A DNA stretch of 64,000 bases from Celeribacter ethanolicus (GTDB lineage Bacteria; Pseudomonadota; Alphaproteobacteria; Rhodobacterales; Rhodobacteraceae), in NCBI RefSeq assembly GCF_001550095.1, contig NZ_LRUC01000004.1:1-64000 (forward strand), in the 5' to 3' direction. The translations under genes were made by a program, and so were the position numbers. Under the pieces are notes generated by a model. That model was not told the DNA's origin, did not search any database, and saw nothing but the letters and a program-made list of their open reading frames with translations. Positions 29,568 to 38,407 of this stretch are shown here, in pieces (positions within the stretch are counted from its first letter, which is position 1; each line of letters begins with the position of its first letter).

Positions 29568-30848
29568 ATGTATAAAATCTGGAATTACATCACCAACTAT
29601 TCGCTGCTTTTGATCTTCGGGGCCATCACGGCGCTGATCTGGGCGAATGTCGATGCGACCTCCTACCACGCCCTCGTCGATTACCCGCTTGCCGAGAACT
29701 TCTTCATCGGCCACCCGCATCTGGACGAGGCGGGTCATATCCACCGCACGCTGACTCTGCACTACCTGTTCAACGACGTGCTCATGGCCTTCTTCTTCGC
29801 CATCGCCGCGAAAGAGGTCTGGGAGGCGGTGATCCTCAAGAACGGCTCGTTGCGCGGCAAGAAAGCCGCAACGCCACTGATCGCCACGGCGGGCGGGATG
29901 CTTGGGCCGGTCGTGGTCTATCTCGGTTTGGCGATGCTCTTCGGCTCCGACACCTATGACGCGGTGAAGAACGGCTGGGCGGTTCCGACCGCCACCGACA
30001 TCGCCTTTTCCTATCTCGTCGGGCGCCTGGTCTTCGGCGCCGGTCACCCGGCGGTGCGGTTCCTGCTTCTGCTGGCCATCGCCGACGATGCCGCCGGCCT
30101 CGTGATCCTCGCGATCTTCTATCCGACGGGTGAGCTGGCCGTGGAATGGCTCCTGCTGTCGCTGGCCGCCGCCATCCTGGTGTTCCTCGTCGCCAACTGG
30201 CTGCCGCGCACGCTCGACCGCCACAATCAGATCCGCCCGAACTCGACCTGGGTGCGCAAGAATCTCGGCTTTTGGCCCTATATGATCGCGGGCTGCATTT
30301 CCTGGTACGGCTTCATGCGCGCGGGCATTCACCCGGCTCTGGGTCTGCTGCCCATCGTGCCGACCATTCCGCATGCCGACCGCGCCTTCGGGATTTTCGC
30401 CGATGCCGAACAGCACCTGCACGACCTGCTCAACGACATCGAGCACAAGCTGAAAGCCCCGGTCGAAGTCATCCTGTTCTTCTTCGGCCTGCTCAACGCC
30501 GGTGTCGAGTTCAACGCCATCGGCGAACCGACCTGGCTTGTCGTCGGCGGGCTTTTGATCGGCAAGCCGGTCGGCATTATGATTATGGGCACACTCGCGG
30601 CGCACGGGCTGGGTCTGGGGCTTCCGGCGGGGATGCGCACCATCGACTTGCTGGTGATCGGCTGTGTCGCCGCCATCGGGTTCACCGTGTCTCTGTTCAT
30701 CGCGTCCGTGGCTTTCGATGCGCATACGCTTCTCGACGGCGCGCCGGTTCAGGATGCCGCGAAGATGGGTGCCCTGTTCTCCTTCGCCGCCGCGATTATC
30801 TCCATCGTGGTCGGAAAACTGTGCAGAGTGAAGAAACAATACATCTGA
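29568..30848 (+). CDS. nhaA: Na+/H+ antiporter NhaA
   Basis: The 426-residue antiporter exchanges sodium for protons across the inner membrane. The cation site Asp173-Asp174 (A-I-A-D-D-A-A-G-L), the unwound P-T-A-T-D144-I-A-F-S segment and the K-P-V-G-I region around the catalytic lysine are present. ATG 29568 is selected with CCGGAGGG upstream; a longer frame adds nineteen non-conserved residues. Its presence suits a marine or saline habitat. Confidence 0.95.
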   Translation: MYKIWNYITNYSLLLIFGAITALIWANVDATSYHALVDYPLAENFFIGHPHLDEAGHIHRTLTLHYLFNDVLMAFFFAIAAKEVWEAVILKNGSLRGKKAATPLIATAGGMLGPVVVYLGLAMLFGSDTYDAVKNGWAVPTATDIAFSYLVGRLVFGAGHPAVRFLLLLAIADDAAGLVILAIFYPTGELAVEWLLLSLAAAILVFLVANWLPRTLDRHNQIRPNSTWVRKNLGFWPYMIAGCISWYGFMRAGIHPALGLLPIVPTIPHADRAFGIFADAEQHLHDLLNDIEHKLKAPVEVILFFFGLLNAGVEFNAIGEPTWLVVGGLLIGKPVGIMIMGTLAAHGLGLGLPAGMRTIDLLVIGCVAAIGFTVSLFIASVAFDAHTLLDGAPVQDAAKMGALFSFAAAIISIVVGKLCRVKKQYI

Positions 30849-30882
30849 CCTTCGCAGATCTCTGCGACACTGTTTCTCTTAC

Positions 30883-30915
30883 GAGGCCGAAATCCTGGAT
30901 TTCGGCCTCAATCTT
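30883..30915 (+). terminator. Terminator-like hairpin after nhaA
   Basis: GAGGCCGAAATC pairs with GATTTCGGCCTC in a perfect 12-base-pair stem around CTG (30883-30909). Only a weak T-rich stretch (AATCTT) follows. It begins 35 bases after the stop of nhaA. The remaining 140 bases to kpsT show no other clear element. Confidence 0.65.
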
Positions 30916-31049
30916 GCCACATTTGCGCGATCAGAGATGGATTTGCCGGGGTGAGACGACATAATATAGCCGAAATGACCTTTTAAAACACTCTACAAGA
31001 CCGCCTGTACAAACAGGAATGTGTTGAGGCAGTAACACGGCGGGGGCGT

Positions 31050-31703
31050 ATGCTCGAGTTCGACAATGTCAGCAAGTCCTTCTGGACCGGAAAGCAGCGC
31101 AAGGTGATCCTTGATCGCGCCTCTTTCCGTGTTGAGCTTGGCAATTCGCTTGGCATTCTTGCGCCCAACGGCACCGGCAAAACCACCATCATCAACATGA
31201 TGTCCGGGCTTGAGAAGCCCGATGAAGGCGAGATCCGCCGGGGGTGCCGCGTGTCCTTTCCCCTGGGTTTCATGGGAGGGCTGATCGGCAAACATACGGC
31301 GCGCGAGAACGTGCGCTTCATCGCCCAGATCTACGATCTCGACCCCGATTACGTCGAAGCCTTCTGTCGCTGGCTCTGTGATCTGGACGAATATTTCGAC
31401 ATGCCGGTCTCGACCTTTTCCTCGGGTATGCGGTCGCGGCTGTCCTTCGCGCTTCTGCTGGCGCTCGACTTCGACATGTATCTGATCGATGAAGGCATGC
31501 CCTCCACCGCGGATGTGAATTTCAACCGCAAGGCCGGCAGCATCCTGCGCGAGCGTCTCGATCGCACCACCATTATTGTTGTGTCCCACCAGGCCGCGAC
31601 ACTTGAAAAATTCTGTCGCTCCGCCGCCGTTCTGCGCAACGGCCGGCTCTACATGTTCGACACGCTGGAAGAGGCCAAGGCACTGTATGACTACCAAGGT
31701 TAA
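31050..31703 (+). CDS. kpsT: Polysaccharide export ABC ATPase, KpsT-like
   Basis: The 217-residue ATPase has Walker A as A-P-N-G-T-G-K-T-T near residue 38, the signature S-S-G-M-R near 130, and Walker B ending L-I-D-E near 150, all as in KpsT. It powers export of lipid-linked capsular glycan across the inner membrane with a KpsM permease. The final 17 bases overlap the next gene. No kpsM is adjacent. Confidence 0.9.
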   Translation: MLEFDNVSKSFWTGKQRKVILDRASFRVELGNSLGILAPNGTGKTTIINMMSGLEKPDEGEIRRGCRVSFPLGFMGGLIGKHTARENVRFIAQIYDLDPDYVEAFCRWLCDLDEYFDMPVSTFSSGMRSRLSFALLLALDFDMYLIDEGMPSTADVNFNRKAGSILRERLDRTTIIVVSHQAATLEKFCRSAAVLRNGRLYMFDTLEEAKALYDYQG

Positions 31704-33474
31704 AGCCCAGAAATTCCGCGTACGCCGGACGCCCCGTGCCGCCCAAAGTGCCGTCGCACAGCCGGATGCAGAGGTGCTGTCCCCCGAAGAAGCACTCGAA
31801 GCCGATATCCGTGCCGAGGAGGACAAGCTGTTCGACAACGGTGCCGCCGATGACGGCTTTGGCGACATGCCCTTCCCCGGCTCTGCCGCGGCGGACAAGA
31901 ACGTGACACGCATCCCACCGAACCCAACCGCCCGCAAACGGGCGCAGGGCGGCGTGGCCCGCACTCTCGGGGGCGCTGCGAATGACACGAACAGCGTCAG
32001 CGGCGATGTCACGCCCGCCGACGAAGCCTCCATCGACGCGGAGATCGACGCCATCCGGCGCGAGGGCCTGACCGGACGGCAATTGCGCATGGCACGCCGC
32101 GTGGCACAGAAACACGGCATCGCTGCAACTTCGGATTTCGACGCGGTCCGTCTGTTGCGCAAACAGGGTATCGATCCGTTCCAGCGCAGCTCCATGCTCG
32201 AACTGGTGACCACCGACAAAGACGCATCACGGGCTCTGACCACAGCCGACGGGCCGAAACTGCCGAAAACCGTGGATGGCAATGCCCAATTGCCCTCACC
32301 CGACATCCTTGAGCGGTTGAACCGTGAGGATGAAATTTCCCGCATTCAACAGGACATCGCGAGACGCCGTCAACGCAAGATGCTGCTTCTGGCGGCGCGG
32401 CTTCTGGTGTTTGTCGGCATCCCCACGCTGCTCGCGGGCTTCTATTTCTACCGGATCGCGACTCCGATGTACGCGACCAAATCCGCCTTCATCATCCAGC
32501 AGGCCGAGGCCGCCTCCGCTGCGGGCAGCGGGCTCAGCAGCATGCTGAAGGGCACGTCTTTCGGCTCCTCACAGGATTCCATCGCGGTGCAGGATTACCT
32601 GACCTCGCGCGACGCGATGTTGCGGCTCGATGCCGATGCCGGGTTCAAGGCGCATTTCGCCTCGCAGGCGATCGACCCGATTCAGCGTCTGCCGGAAAAC
32701 CCGTCGAACGAAGCCGCCTACAAGGTCTATCTCGACCGGGTCAGCATCGGCTACGATCCAACCGAGGGTCTTCTGCGCATGGAAGTGGTCGCCGCCGATC
32801 CGGAAACTTCGCAGGAATTCTCCGATCTTCTGGTGAAATATGCCGAAGAACAAGTGGACCACCTGACCCAGCGTCTGCGCGAAGACCAGATGAAAGGCGC
32901 GCGCGAGAGCCTTGCCGATGCCGAGGCAAAGATGACGGCCGCGCAGGAAAAGGTCGTCCTTCTACAGGAACAGCTCGGGATCATTTCACCGGATGCGGAA
33001 ACCGCTGCGATCATGTCGCAGATTTCCGGTTTCGACACCCAGTTGCAGCAAAAACGCCTCTCGCTTCAGCAATTGCTCGACAACCCGCGCCCGAACCAGG
33101 CCCGTGTTGATGGCACACAGGGCGACATTCGCCGCCTCGAAGACATTATCGCCGATCTGCGCAAACAGCTGACCGAAGCCTCGAACGGAGCGGGTTCGCT
33201 GGCCCGGATCACCGCAGAGCAGCGCATGGCCGAGGTGGACCTTGCGACCCGTCAGGCGATGGTGGCGCAGGCCATTCAGGCGCTCGAAGCCTCCCGGATC
33301 GAAGCCAACCGCCAGGTGCGCTATCTGTCCATGTCCTCGCGTCCCGTGGCGCCGGATGAACCGACCTACCCGCGCAAATTCGAGAACACGCTTCTGGCGC
33401 TTCTGGTGTTCTCCGGCATCTACCTGATGGCCTCGCTCACCGCTGCGGTGCTGCGTGAACAGGTTTCTGCCTGA
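31687..33474 (+). CDS. kpsE: Capsule polysaccharide export inner-membrane protein, KpsE-like
   Basis: The 595-residue protein is a polysaccharide co-polymerase-type subunit. A cytoplasmic N-terminal extension of about 230 residues, acidic and Pro/Ala-rich, precedes the first membrane span (about 230-253). A periplasmic domain with long coiled coils (about 390-530) is followed by a second span (about 567-590). KpsE proteins usually have about 380-450 residues, so the extension is notable. It overlaps kpsT by 17 bases. Periplasmic bridging to an outer-membrane KpsD/Wza is expected, but that gene is not in the window. Confidence 0.88.
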   Translation: MTTKVKAQKFRVRRTPRAAQSAVAQPDAEVLSPEEALEADIRAEEDKLFDNGAADDGFGDMPFPGSAAADKNVTRIPPNPTARKRAQGGVARTLGGAANDTNSVSGDVTPADEASIDAEIDAIRREGLTGRQLRMARRVAQKHGIAATSDFDAVRLLRKQGIDPFQRSSMLELVTTDKDASRALTTADGPKLPKTVDGNAQLPSPDILERLNREDEISRIQQDIARRRQRKMLLLAARLLVFVGIPTLLAGFYFYRIATPMYATKSAFIIQQAEAASAAGSGLSSMLKGTSFGSSQDSIAVQDYLTSRDAMLRLDADAGFKAHFASQAIDPIQRLPENPSNEAAYKVYLDRVSIGYDPTEGLLRMEVVAADPETSQEFSDLLVKYAEEQVDHLTQRLREDQMKGARESLADAEAKMTAAQEKVVLLQEQLGIISPDAETAAIMSQISGFDTQLQQKRLSLQQLLDNPRPNQARVDGTQGDIRRLEDIIADLRKQLTEASNGAGSLARITAEQRMAEVDLATRQAMVAQAIQALEASRIEANRQVRYLSMSSRPVAPDEPTYPRKFENTLLALLVFSGIYLMASLTAAVLREQVSA

Positions 33475-33504
33475 TCCTTTCCCTTTCCAGACCTCAAAAG
33501 GGTG

Positions 33505-33530
33505 CGACATTCTGTTCAGACAGAATGTCG
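33505..33530. promoter_or_regulatory. Perfect 10-bp inverted repeat between kpsE and EF-hand gene
   Basis: CGACATTCTG-TTCAGA-CAGAATGTCG lies 31 bases after kpsE and 54 before the EF-hand gene. It lacks a strong T-tract, so it could be an operator or a weak terminator. Confidence 0.5.
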
Positions 33531-33583
33531 ACCCGTTTGCGTATGAACCAGTATCGACACGCGGAACTTGAAAGGATCTGACG

Positions 33584-34096
33584 ATGAAACATTTTGCACT
33601 TTCTCTCAGTCTGATGGCCGCCCTGCCCTTCGCCGCCCAGGCACAGGGCATTGGGGGCGAATTCATGACGAACTGGGACCTGAACGAGGATGGGCAGGTG
33701 ACGCTCGCCGAAGTGCGCGAACGGCGCGGCGATCTGTTCTATATGTTCGACGAAGACGAGGACGGCAAACTCAACGATGCGGAATATGCCACCTTCGACG
33801 AAACCCGCGCGATGGATCGTGAAATGCATCTCGAGGAATACGGCACCACGATGGGCCCCGGTCAGGGGCAGGGACTTGGACAGGGCGGTCAGGCCCAGGG
33901 TCAGGGCCCCCGCGGGCCACGCGCCTTTGCAGCGGGCATCGACTCGGTGCAGGCTTCGATGACGCGCAAAGCCAACGACCTGAACCGGGACGGCGTTGTG
34001 ACGCGCGCGGAGTTTGTCGGCAATGGCGACCAATGGTTCGCCCGCATGGACCGCAATCGCGACGGCGTGGTGACACTGGGCGATTTCGGCAACTGA
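33584..34096 (+). CDS. Exported EF-hand calcium-binding protein
   Basis: The 170-residue protein has a signal peptide (residues 1-20, A-Q-A) and four EF-hand loops at 32-43, 56-67, 132-143 and 156-167, each with the D-x-(N/D)-x-D-G pattern. The two pairs are separated by a Gly/Gln-rich linker (about 90-113). It is predicted to be periplasmic or secreted and to bind calcium. No enzymatic domain is seen. It follows the kps pair, but a functional link is only conjecture. Confidence 0.9.
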   Translation: MKHFALSLSLMAALPFAAQAQGIGGEFMTNWDLNEDGQVTLAEVRERRGDLFYMFDEDEDGKLNDAEYATFDETRAMDREMHLEEYGTTMGPGQGQGLGQGGQAQGQGPRGPRAFAAGIDSVQASMTRKANDLNRDGVVTRAEFVGNGDQWFARMDRNRDGVVTLGDFGN

Positions 34097-34128
34097 GCGT
34101 CGCTCAACACGTAACAGTTTCGTCTGAC

Positions 34129-34165
34129 AGAGACCCCCCGGACCCGTTTCCGGGGTCTCTTTCGT
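34129..34165 (+). terminator. Rho-independent terminator of EF-hand gene
   Basis: AGAGACCCC (34129-34137) pairs with GGGGTCTCT (34152-34160), followed by TTCGT. It begins 33 bases after the stop codon. The rest of the spacer to tRNA-Gln shows nothing further. Confidence 0.8.
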
Positions 34166-34275
34166 GTAAACCTCAGCCAGATCGGGGTCATGGAAAAATC
34201 TTTCCCCGGATGACGAGATTTTGCCGAAAAAGGGGTTGCGCCCGACGCGGGGACGGACTAATTAGCCCCCCACGT

Positions 34276-34350
34276 TGGGGTGTAGCCAAGTGGTAAGGCA
34301 CCGGTTTTTGGTACCGCGCACCGTAGGTTCGAATCCTACCACCCCAGCCA
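34276..34350 (+). tRNA. tRNA-Gln (anticodon TTG)
   Basis: The 75-base gene has acceptor arms TGGGGTG and CACCCCA, D-loop AGCCAAGTGGTAAGGC, anticodon loop TTTTGGT with TTG, T-arm GGTTCGAATCC and encoded GCCA end. The terminal U1:A72 pair is typical of tRNA-Gln. The 213-base region after it to 34563 holds no clear gene; a G-run is at about 34457. Confidence 0.97.
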
Positions 34351-34563
34351 TCTTTCTCTGCACCAATGAAACAAGACCCGACGGACCAACCCCGCCGGAA
34401 AGTGCCCCTGTCGTCCTTTTCAAGGGCACGCCACGAGAGCCGAGGAGCCTATCCAAGGGGGGGGTAGCCACAGACGTGGTATTGCGGCGATACCGCACTC
34501 GTCGCCATAGCTCGCCGCCTGCCGCAGCCACCGGGACGCATCACGTCCCGGCGACAGGGGGGA

Positions 34564-35682
34564 TCAGCTCAGGATCTTGCGGAAGCGTGCCAGAACCAGC
34601 GTCAGCGCGATCAGAGACATGGCAACCATGGCCGCGAGTTGACCGATCACGAGATCGAGCCCCGCGCCGCGGTAGAGCACGGATTGCGCGAAGGAGACGA
34701 AATGCGTCGCCGGGCTGATCGTGCGCATGACGATCTGGAGCCAGCCGGGCATGGATTCGAGCGGAGTGATGCCGCCCGAAAGCAGGATCATGATGACGAT
34801 CACCGGAATGGTCAAAAGCCCGAACTGCCCCATGTTATGGGTGAAACTCGCCAGCATCAGCCCCATTGACCCCATCGAGATCACATAGATCGCAGCCCCC
34901 AGCACATAGAGCGTCAGGGAGCCGGCAATCGGCACCCCCATAGCCCCCTGAACCACGATTACGAGGCTCAGCACCGACGCCATCAGAATCACGCCGCCGG
35001 TGGCGAAAATTTTCGACAACACGATCTCATGCGGACGCACCGGCATCACCAGCACATGCTCGATCGTGCCGCGTTCGCGCTCGCGAATGAGAGAGGCCCC
35101 CGACAGGATCAGCATCAGCATGGTGACGTTGTTCATCAACTGCATCACGGAGGTGAACCAGCGCGTCGTCATGTTCGGGTTGAACCGGCTGCGGAACACC
35201 ACATTCACCAGATCGTCACTCTCCCCACCCGGCGCGAGATAATCGGAGACGGTGTCCGCCAGAAGCTGCGTCATGAAGGAGGAGCCATTGCCTGCAAAGG
35301 CCACCGCGGTGGCATCGGCGAGGATCTGGATTTCAACGGCATCGCCCCGGCGCAGGTCGCGTTCGAGATCGGGCGGCAGGGAGACGACCAGTACGTAATC
35401 GCCATCTGTCTGCGCACTTGCAGCCTCCCTCGGGCTCAGAAGAGCCGGAGGCTCGAACAGCGGCGCACGGATCTCGTCGATGATGCGCGCCGACAGCGGG
35501 CTGTGATCCTCGTCCACCACCGCGACCGACAAATCCTTGACCTCCGTCGACCCTGCATCCGACACCAGCCAGACGGCGGCGCTGAAGACGTAGAGGATCA
35601 GCGCAACCATCACCAGATCGCCGCGGATCGCCCGCAATTCCTTGACCGTGAGACGGAGGATGTTGGAAAGGCTTTTCAACAT
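34564..35682 (-). CDS. yhhJ: ABC-2 type exporter permease, YhhJ-like
   Basis: The 372-residue membrane protein has an N-terminal span, a large periplasmic domain and five clustered C-terminal spans, with the family motif S-G-x-x-x-P-x-x-S-M-P near residue 310. The start at 35682 is supported by AGGAGG eight bases upstream. It follows the fused ATPase/permease by one base and HlyD-like protein, forming a three-gene efflux unit like E. coli yhiI-rbbA-yhhJ. Substrate unknown. Confidence 0.88.
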   Translation of the reverse strand: MLKSLSNILRLTVKELRAIRGDLVMVALILYVFSAAVWLVSDAGSTEVKDLSVAVVDEDHSPLSARIIDEIRAPLFEPPALLSPREAASAQTDGDYVLVVSLPPDLERDLRRGDAVEIQILADATAVAFAGNGSSFMTQLLADTVSDYLAPGGESDDLVNVVFRSRFNPNMTTRWFTSVMQLMNNVTMLMLILSGASLIRERERGTIEHVLVMPVRPHEIVLSKIFATGGVILMASVLSLVIVVQGAMGVPIAGSLTLYVLGAAIYVISMGSMGLMLASFTHNMGQFGLLTIPVIVIMILLSGGITPLESMPGWLQIVMRTISPATHFVSFAQSVLYRGAGLDLVIGQLAAMVAMSLIALTLVLARFRKILS

Positions 35683-35683
35683 G

Positions 35684-38401
35684 TCAGGCCTCCTGCTTGC
35701 GCAGGGCAAGCACGGCAAGGGTGAGGTAAATCAGGCAGAACGCCGCGATCACAAGGATGTTCTGCGCCACATCGCCGAGACCGAAACCCTTGAGGAACGT
35801 GCCGATGGAGATCGGCTGAAACCACGCCCCGGGAAAGGACTGGCCCAGCATGCGGCCCATCGGGGCAAGCGTCGAGACCGGCGTGACCAGACCTGAGAAG
35901 TTCACCGTCGGGATGATCGCAAGCACCGCCGTCGCGAAAACCGCAGAGACCTGCGTGCGGGTGAAACTCGACATCAACTGACCGAACCCCGTGGAGGCGA
36001 TGACATAGAACAGCGCGGCAAGGCCCAGCACCGGCAGGCTGCCATACAAAGGCACACCGAAGATCCAGAGCCCCAGCCCCGCCAGCACCCAGAAATTGAA
36101 CCAGGCGATGACGATATAGGGGAGCTGTTTGCCGACGAGAAACTCGACCTTGCGCACCGGGGTGGCACGGAAATTGGCGATCGTGCCGGTTTCCTTTTCA
36201 CGCACCACCGAGATCGCCGACATGATCGCCGGGATCAGCATCAGGATCAGCATAAGCATCGAAGGCACCATGGCATGCGCGCTCTTGAAGGCCTGATTGT
36301 AGAGATAACGGGTCGAAATCGACAGGTTGGAGCGGGCTTGCGTGCCGGTCTCGGTTGCGAGATCATGAGCAAACTGTGTCAGGAGCCCGAGTGCATAGCC
36401 TTCGGCGGTTTCACCGCGAAACGGCATGGAGCCGTCGACCCACAGCGAGATTTCCGGCGCTTTCTGCCCCTGATGCAGAGCCTTGCCGAACCCGTCGGGG
36501 ATCTCCATCGCCAGGGTCAGATCGCCTCGTTCCATTCGTCGATCCACGGCTTCGAGCGTGTCGTAATCCGCCTGCTGGTCGAATTGCGGGATGGCGGAAA
36601 ACGCCTCGATCAACCGTCGGCTTTCCGGCGTGCGATCCATGTCGTTGACGGCAAAGCTCAACTTGTCGACATCAAAGGAAATCCCGAACCCCATGGTGAT
36701 CAACAGGATGATCGGACCCGCGAGAGCAAAGAACATGCGGATCGGATCGCGCATCAGTTCCAGCGTCTCGCGCGCCGTATAAGCCCAGAGGCGGCTCGCC
36801 GCGCGGTGCAGGGCGTTCGGGGCAGCGACCGCCATTTCGGCGCTCAGGCTGGCCGTCTCGGGTGGTGCGTTTTCGGCCCGCGCCTCGCCTTCGAGAGCCG
36901 CGATGAAAGCCTCTTCCAGAGTCGCCGCACCACGTCGTTCGGTCAGCTCCTGCGGCGCACCGACATCGAGCACGCGCCCCGCATGCATAAGTGAAATCCG
37001 GTCGCAACGCTCCGCTTCGTTCATGAAATGGGTGGAGATGAAAATCGTCACCCCCTTGTCGCGCGACAGCGAAATCAGCTTGCGCCAGAACGCGTCGCGC
37101 GCCAGCGGATCGACCCCGGAGGTCGGTTCGTCGAGAATGAGGATACGCGGTTCGTGGATGGTCGCGACCGCAAGCTGCAACCTCTGCCGAATGCCAAGGG
37201 GCAGCCCGTCGGGCATGGCCCCCGCCACGTCGGTCAGCTCGAACTCGTCCAGCACCTCACGCACCCGCGCGGCCCGGCGTTCGGGCGGAATGTGGTAGAG
37301 CTTTGCATGCAGTTCGAGGTTCTGCCGCACGGTGAGTTCGGCATAGAGCGAAAAAGCTTGCGACATATAGCCGATATTCCGGCGCGCGGCCATGTCGCCG
37401 TTCTCGAGTTCTTCGCCAAAAAGTTTCGACCGCCCCTCGGTCGGCTGCAACAGCCCGGTGAGCATCTTCATCGTCGTCGATTTGCCACAGCCGTTGGAGC
37501 CGAGAAAGCCGAAAATCTCGCCCTCGGGAATGGTGAAGCTGACGTGATCGACGGCGGTGAAATCACCGAAGCGCTTGACCAGATCGAACGCCTCGATTGC
37601 GGGCACCGCACCGTCTTTCTCAGGCCGGGGGCGCAGTGTCACTCCGACCTCCTCGCCCTCCTCTTTCGGCAGCATCTCGATGAAGGCTTCCTCAAGCGTC
37701 GCCTTGCCCGCCTGCGCGCGGATTTCCTCCGGCGTTCCCGTGGCGATCACCTTGCCATCGTTCATCGCGGCCAGCCATTCGAAGCGTTCCGCCTCCTCCA
37801 TATAGGCGGTGGCCACCAGCACGCTCATGCCGGTGAGCTTGGCGCGAATGCGGTCGATCAACTCCCAGAACTGCCGCCGCGACAGCGGGTCGACCCCGGT
37901 CGTCGGCTCGTCGAGGATCAGAAGGTCCGGATCATGGATCAGCGCCGCACAAAGCCCAAGCTTCTGCTTCATCCCGCCCGACAACTTGCCCGCCGGGCGG
38001 TCGAGAAAGGGCGCAAGCCCGGTAGCCTCGGTCAGCATGGCGATGCGCTCATGCCGCTCGGCATGTTTCTGGCCGAACAGACGCCCGAAGAAATCGAGGT
38101 TCTCGCGCACGCTCAGGGTCGGGTAAAGGTTCCGGCCCAGCCCCTGCGGCATATAGGCGATGCGCGCCCCCAGAGCGCTGCGGGCGCGGACGTCGCGCAT
38201 ATCCCGGTCGAGGACGGCGATCTCCCCCGTCTGGGCTTTGCGCACCCCGGCAATCAGCCCCAGAAGCGTGGATTTGCCGACCCCGTCCGGGCCGATCAAA
38301 CCGACCACCTTCCCGGCAGGAATGTCGAGCGTCACATCGTCGAGCGCAAAAACCGCCTTGTAACGATGCGACACGGCGTTGAGGCGTGCCACATGTTCCA
38401 T
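35684..38401 (-). CDS. rbbA: Fused double ABC ATPase and ABC-2 permease, RbbA-like
   Basis: The 905-residue protein has two ATP-binding domains: the first (about 1-240) with Walker A G-P-D-G-V-G-K-S-T at 37-45, the second (about 270-500) with G-S-N-G-C-G-K-S-T near 302. Both have L-D-E-P-T-(T/S)-G-V-D Walker B segments. A C-terminal ABC-2 membrane domain (about 545-905) follows. E. coli RbbA has the same layout and was reported as ribosome-associated; gene context here (HlyD upstream, YhhJ downstream) favours efflux. Substrate unknown. Confidence 0.92.
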   Translation of the reverse strand: MEHVARLNAVSHRYKAVFALDDVTLDIPAGKVVGLIGPDGVGKSTLLGLIAGVRKAQTGEIAVLDRDMRDVRARSALGARIAYMPQGLGRNLYPTLSVRENLDFFGRLFGQKHAERHERIAMLTEATGLAPFLDRPAGKLSGGMKQKLGLCAALIHDPDLLILDEPTTGVDPLSRRQFWELIDRIRAKLTGMSVLVATAYMEEAERFEWLAAMNDGKVIATGTPEEIRAQAGKATLEEAFIEMLPKEEGEEVGVTLRPRPEKDGAVPAIEAFDLVKRFGDFTAVDHVSFTIPEGEIFGFLGSNGCGKSTTMKMLTGLLQPTEGRSKLFGEELENGDMAARRNIGYMSQAFSLYAELTVRQNLELHAKLYHIPPERRAARVREVLDEFELTDVAGAMPDGLPLGIRQRLQLAVATIHEPRILILDEPTSGVDPLARDAFWRKLISLSRDKGVTIFISTHFMNEAERCDRISLMHAGRVLDVGAPQELTERRGAATLEEAFIAALEGEARAENAPPETASLSAEMAVAAPNALHRAASRLWAYTARETLELMRDPIRMFFALAGPIILLITMGFGISFDVDKLSFAVNDMDRTPESRRLIEAFSAIPQFDQQADYDTLEAVDRRMERGDLTLAMEIPDGFGKALHQGQKAPEISLWVDGSMPFRGETAEGYALGLLTQFAHDLATETGTQARSNLSISTRYLYNQAFKSAHAMVPSMLMLILMLIPAIMSAISVVREKETGTIANFRATPVRKVEFLVGKQLPYIVIAWFNFWVLAGLGLWIFGVPLYGSLPVLGLAALFYVIASTGFGQLMSSFTRTQVSAVFATAVLAIIPTVNFSGLVTPVSTLAPMGRMLGQSFPGAWFQPISIGTFLKGFGLGDVAQNILVIAAFCLIYLTLAVLALRKQEA

Positions 38402-38407
38402 GACGGG

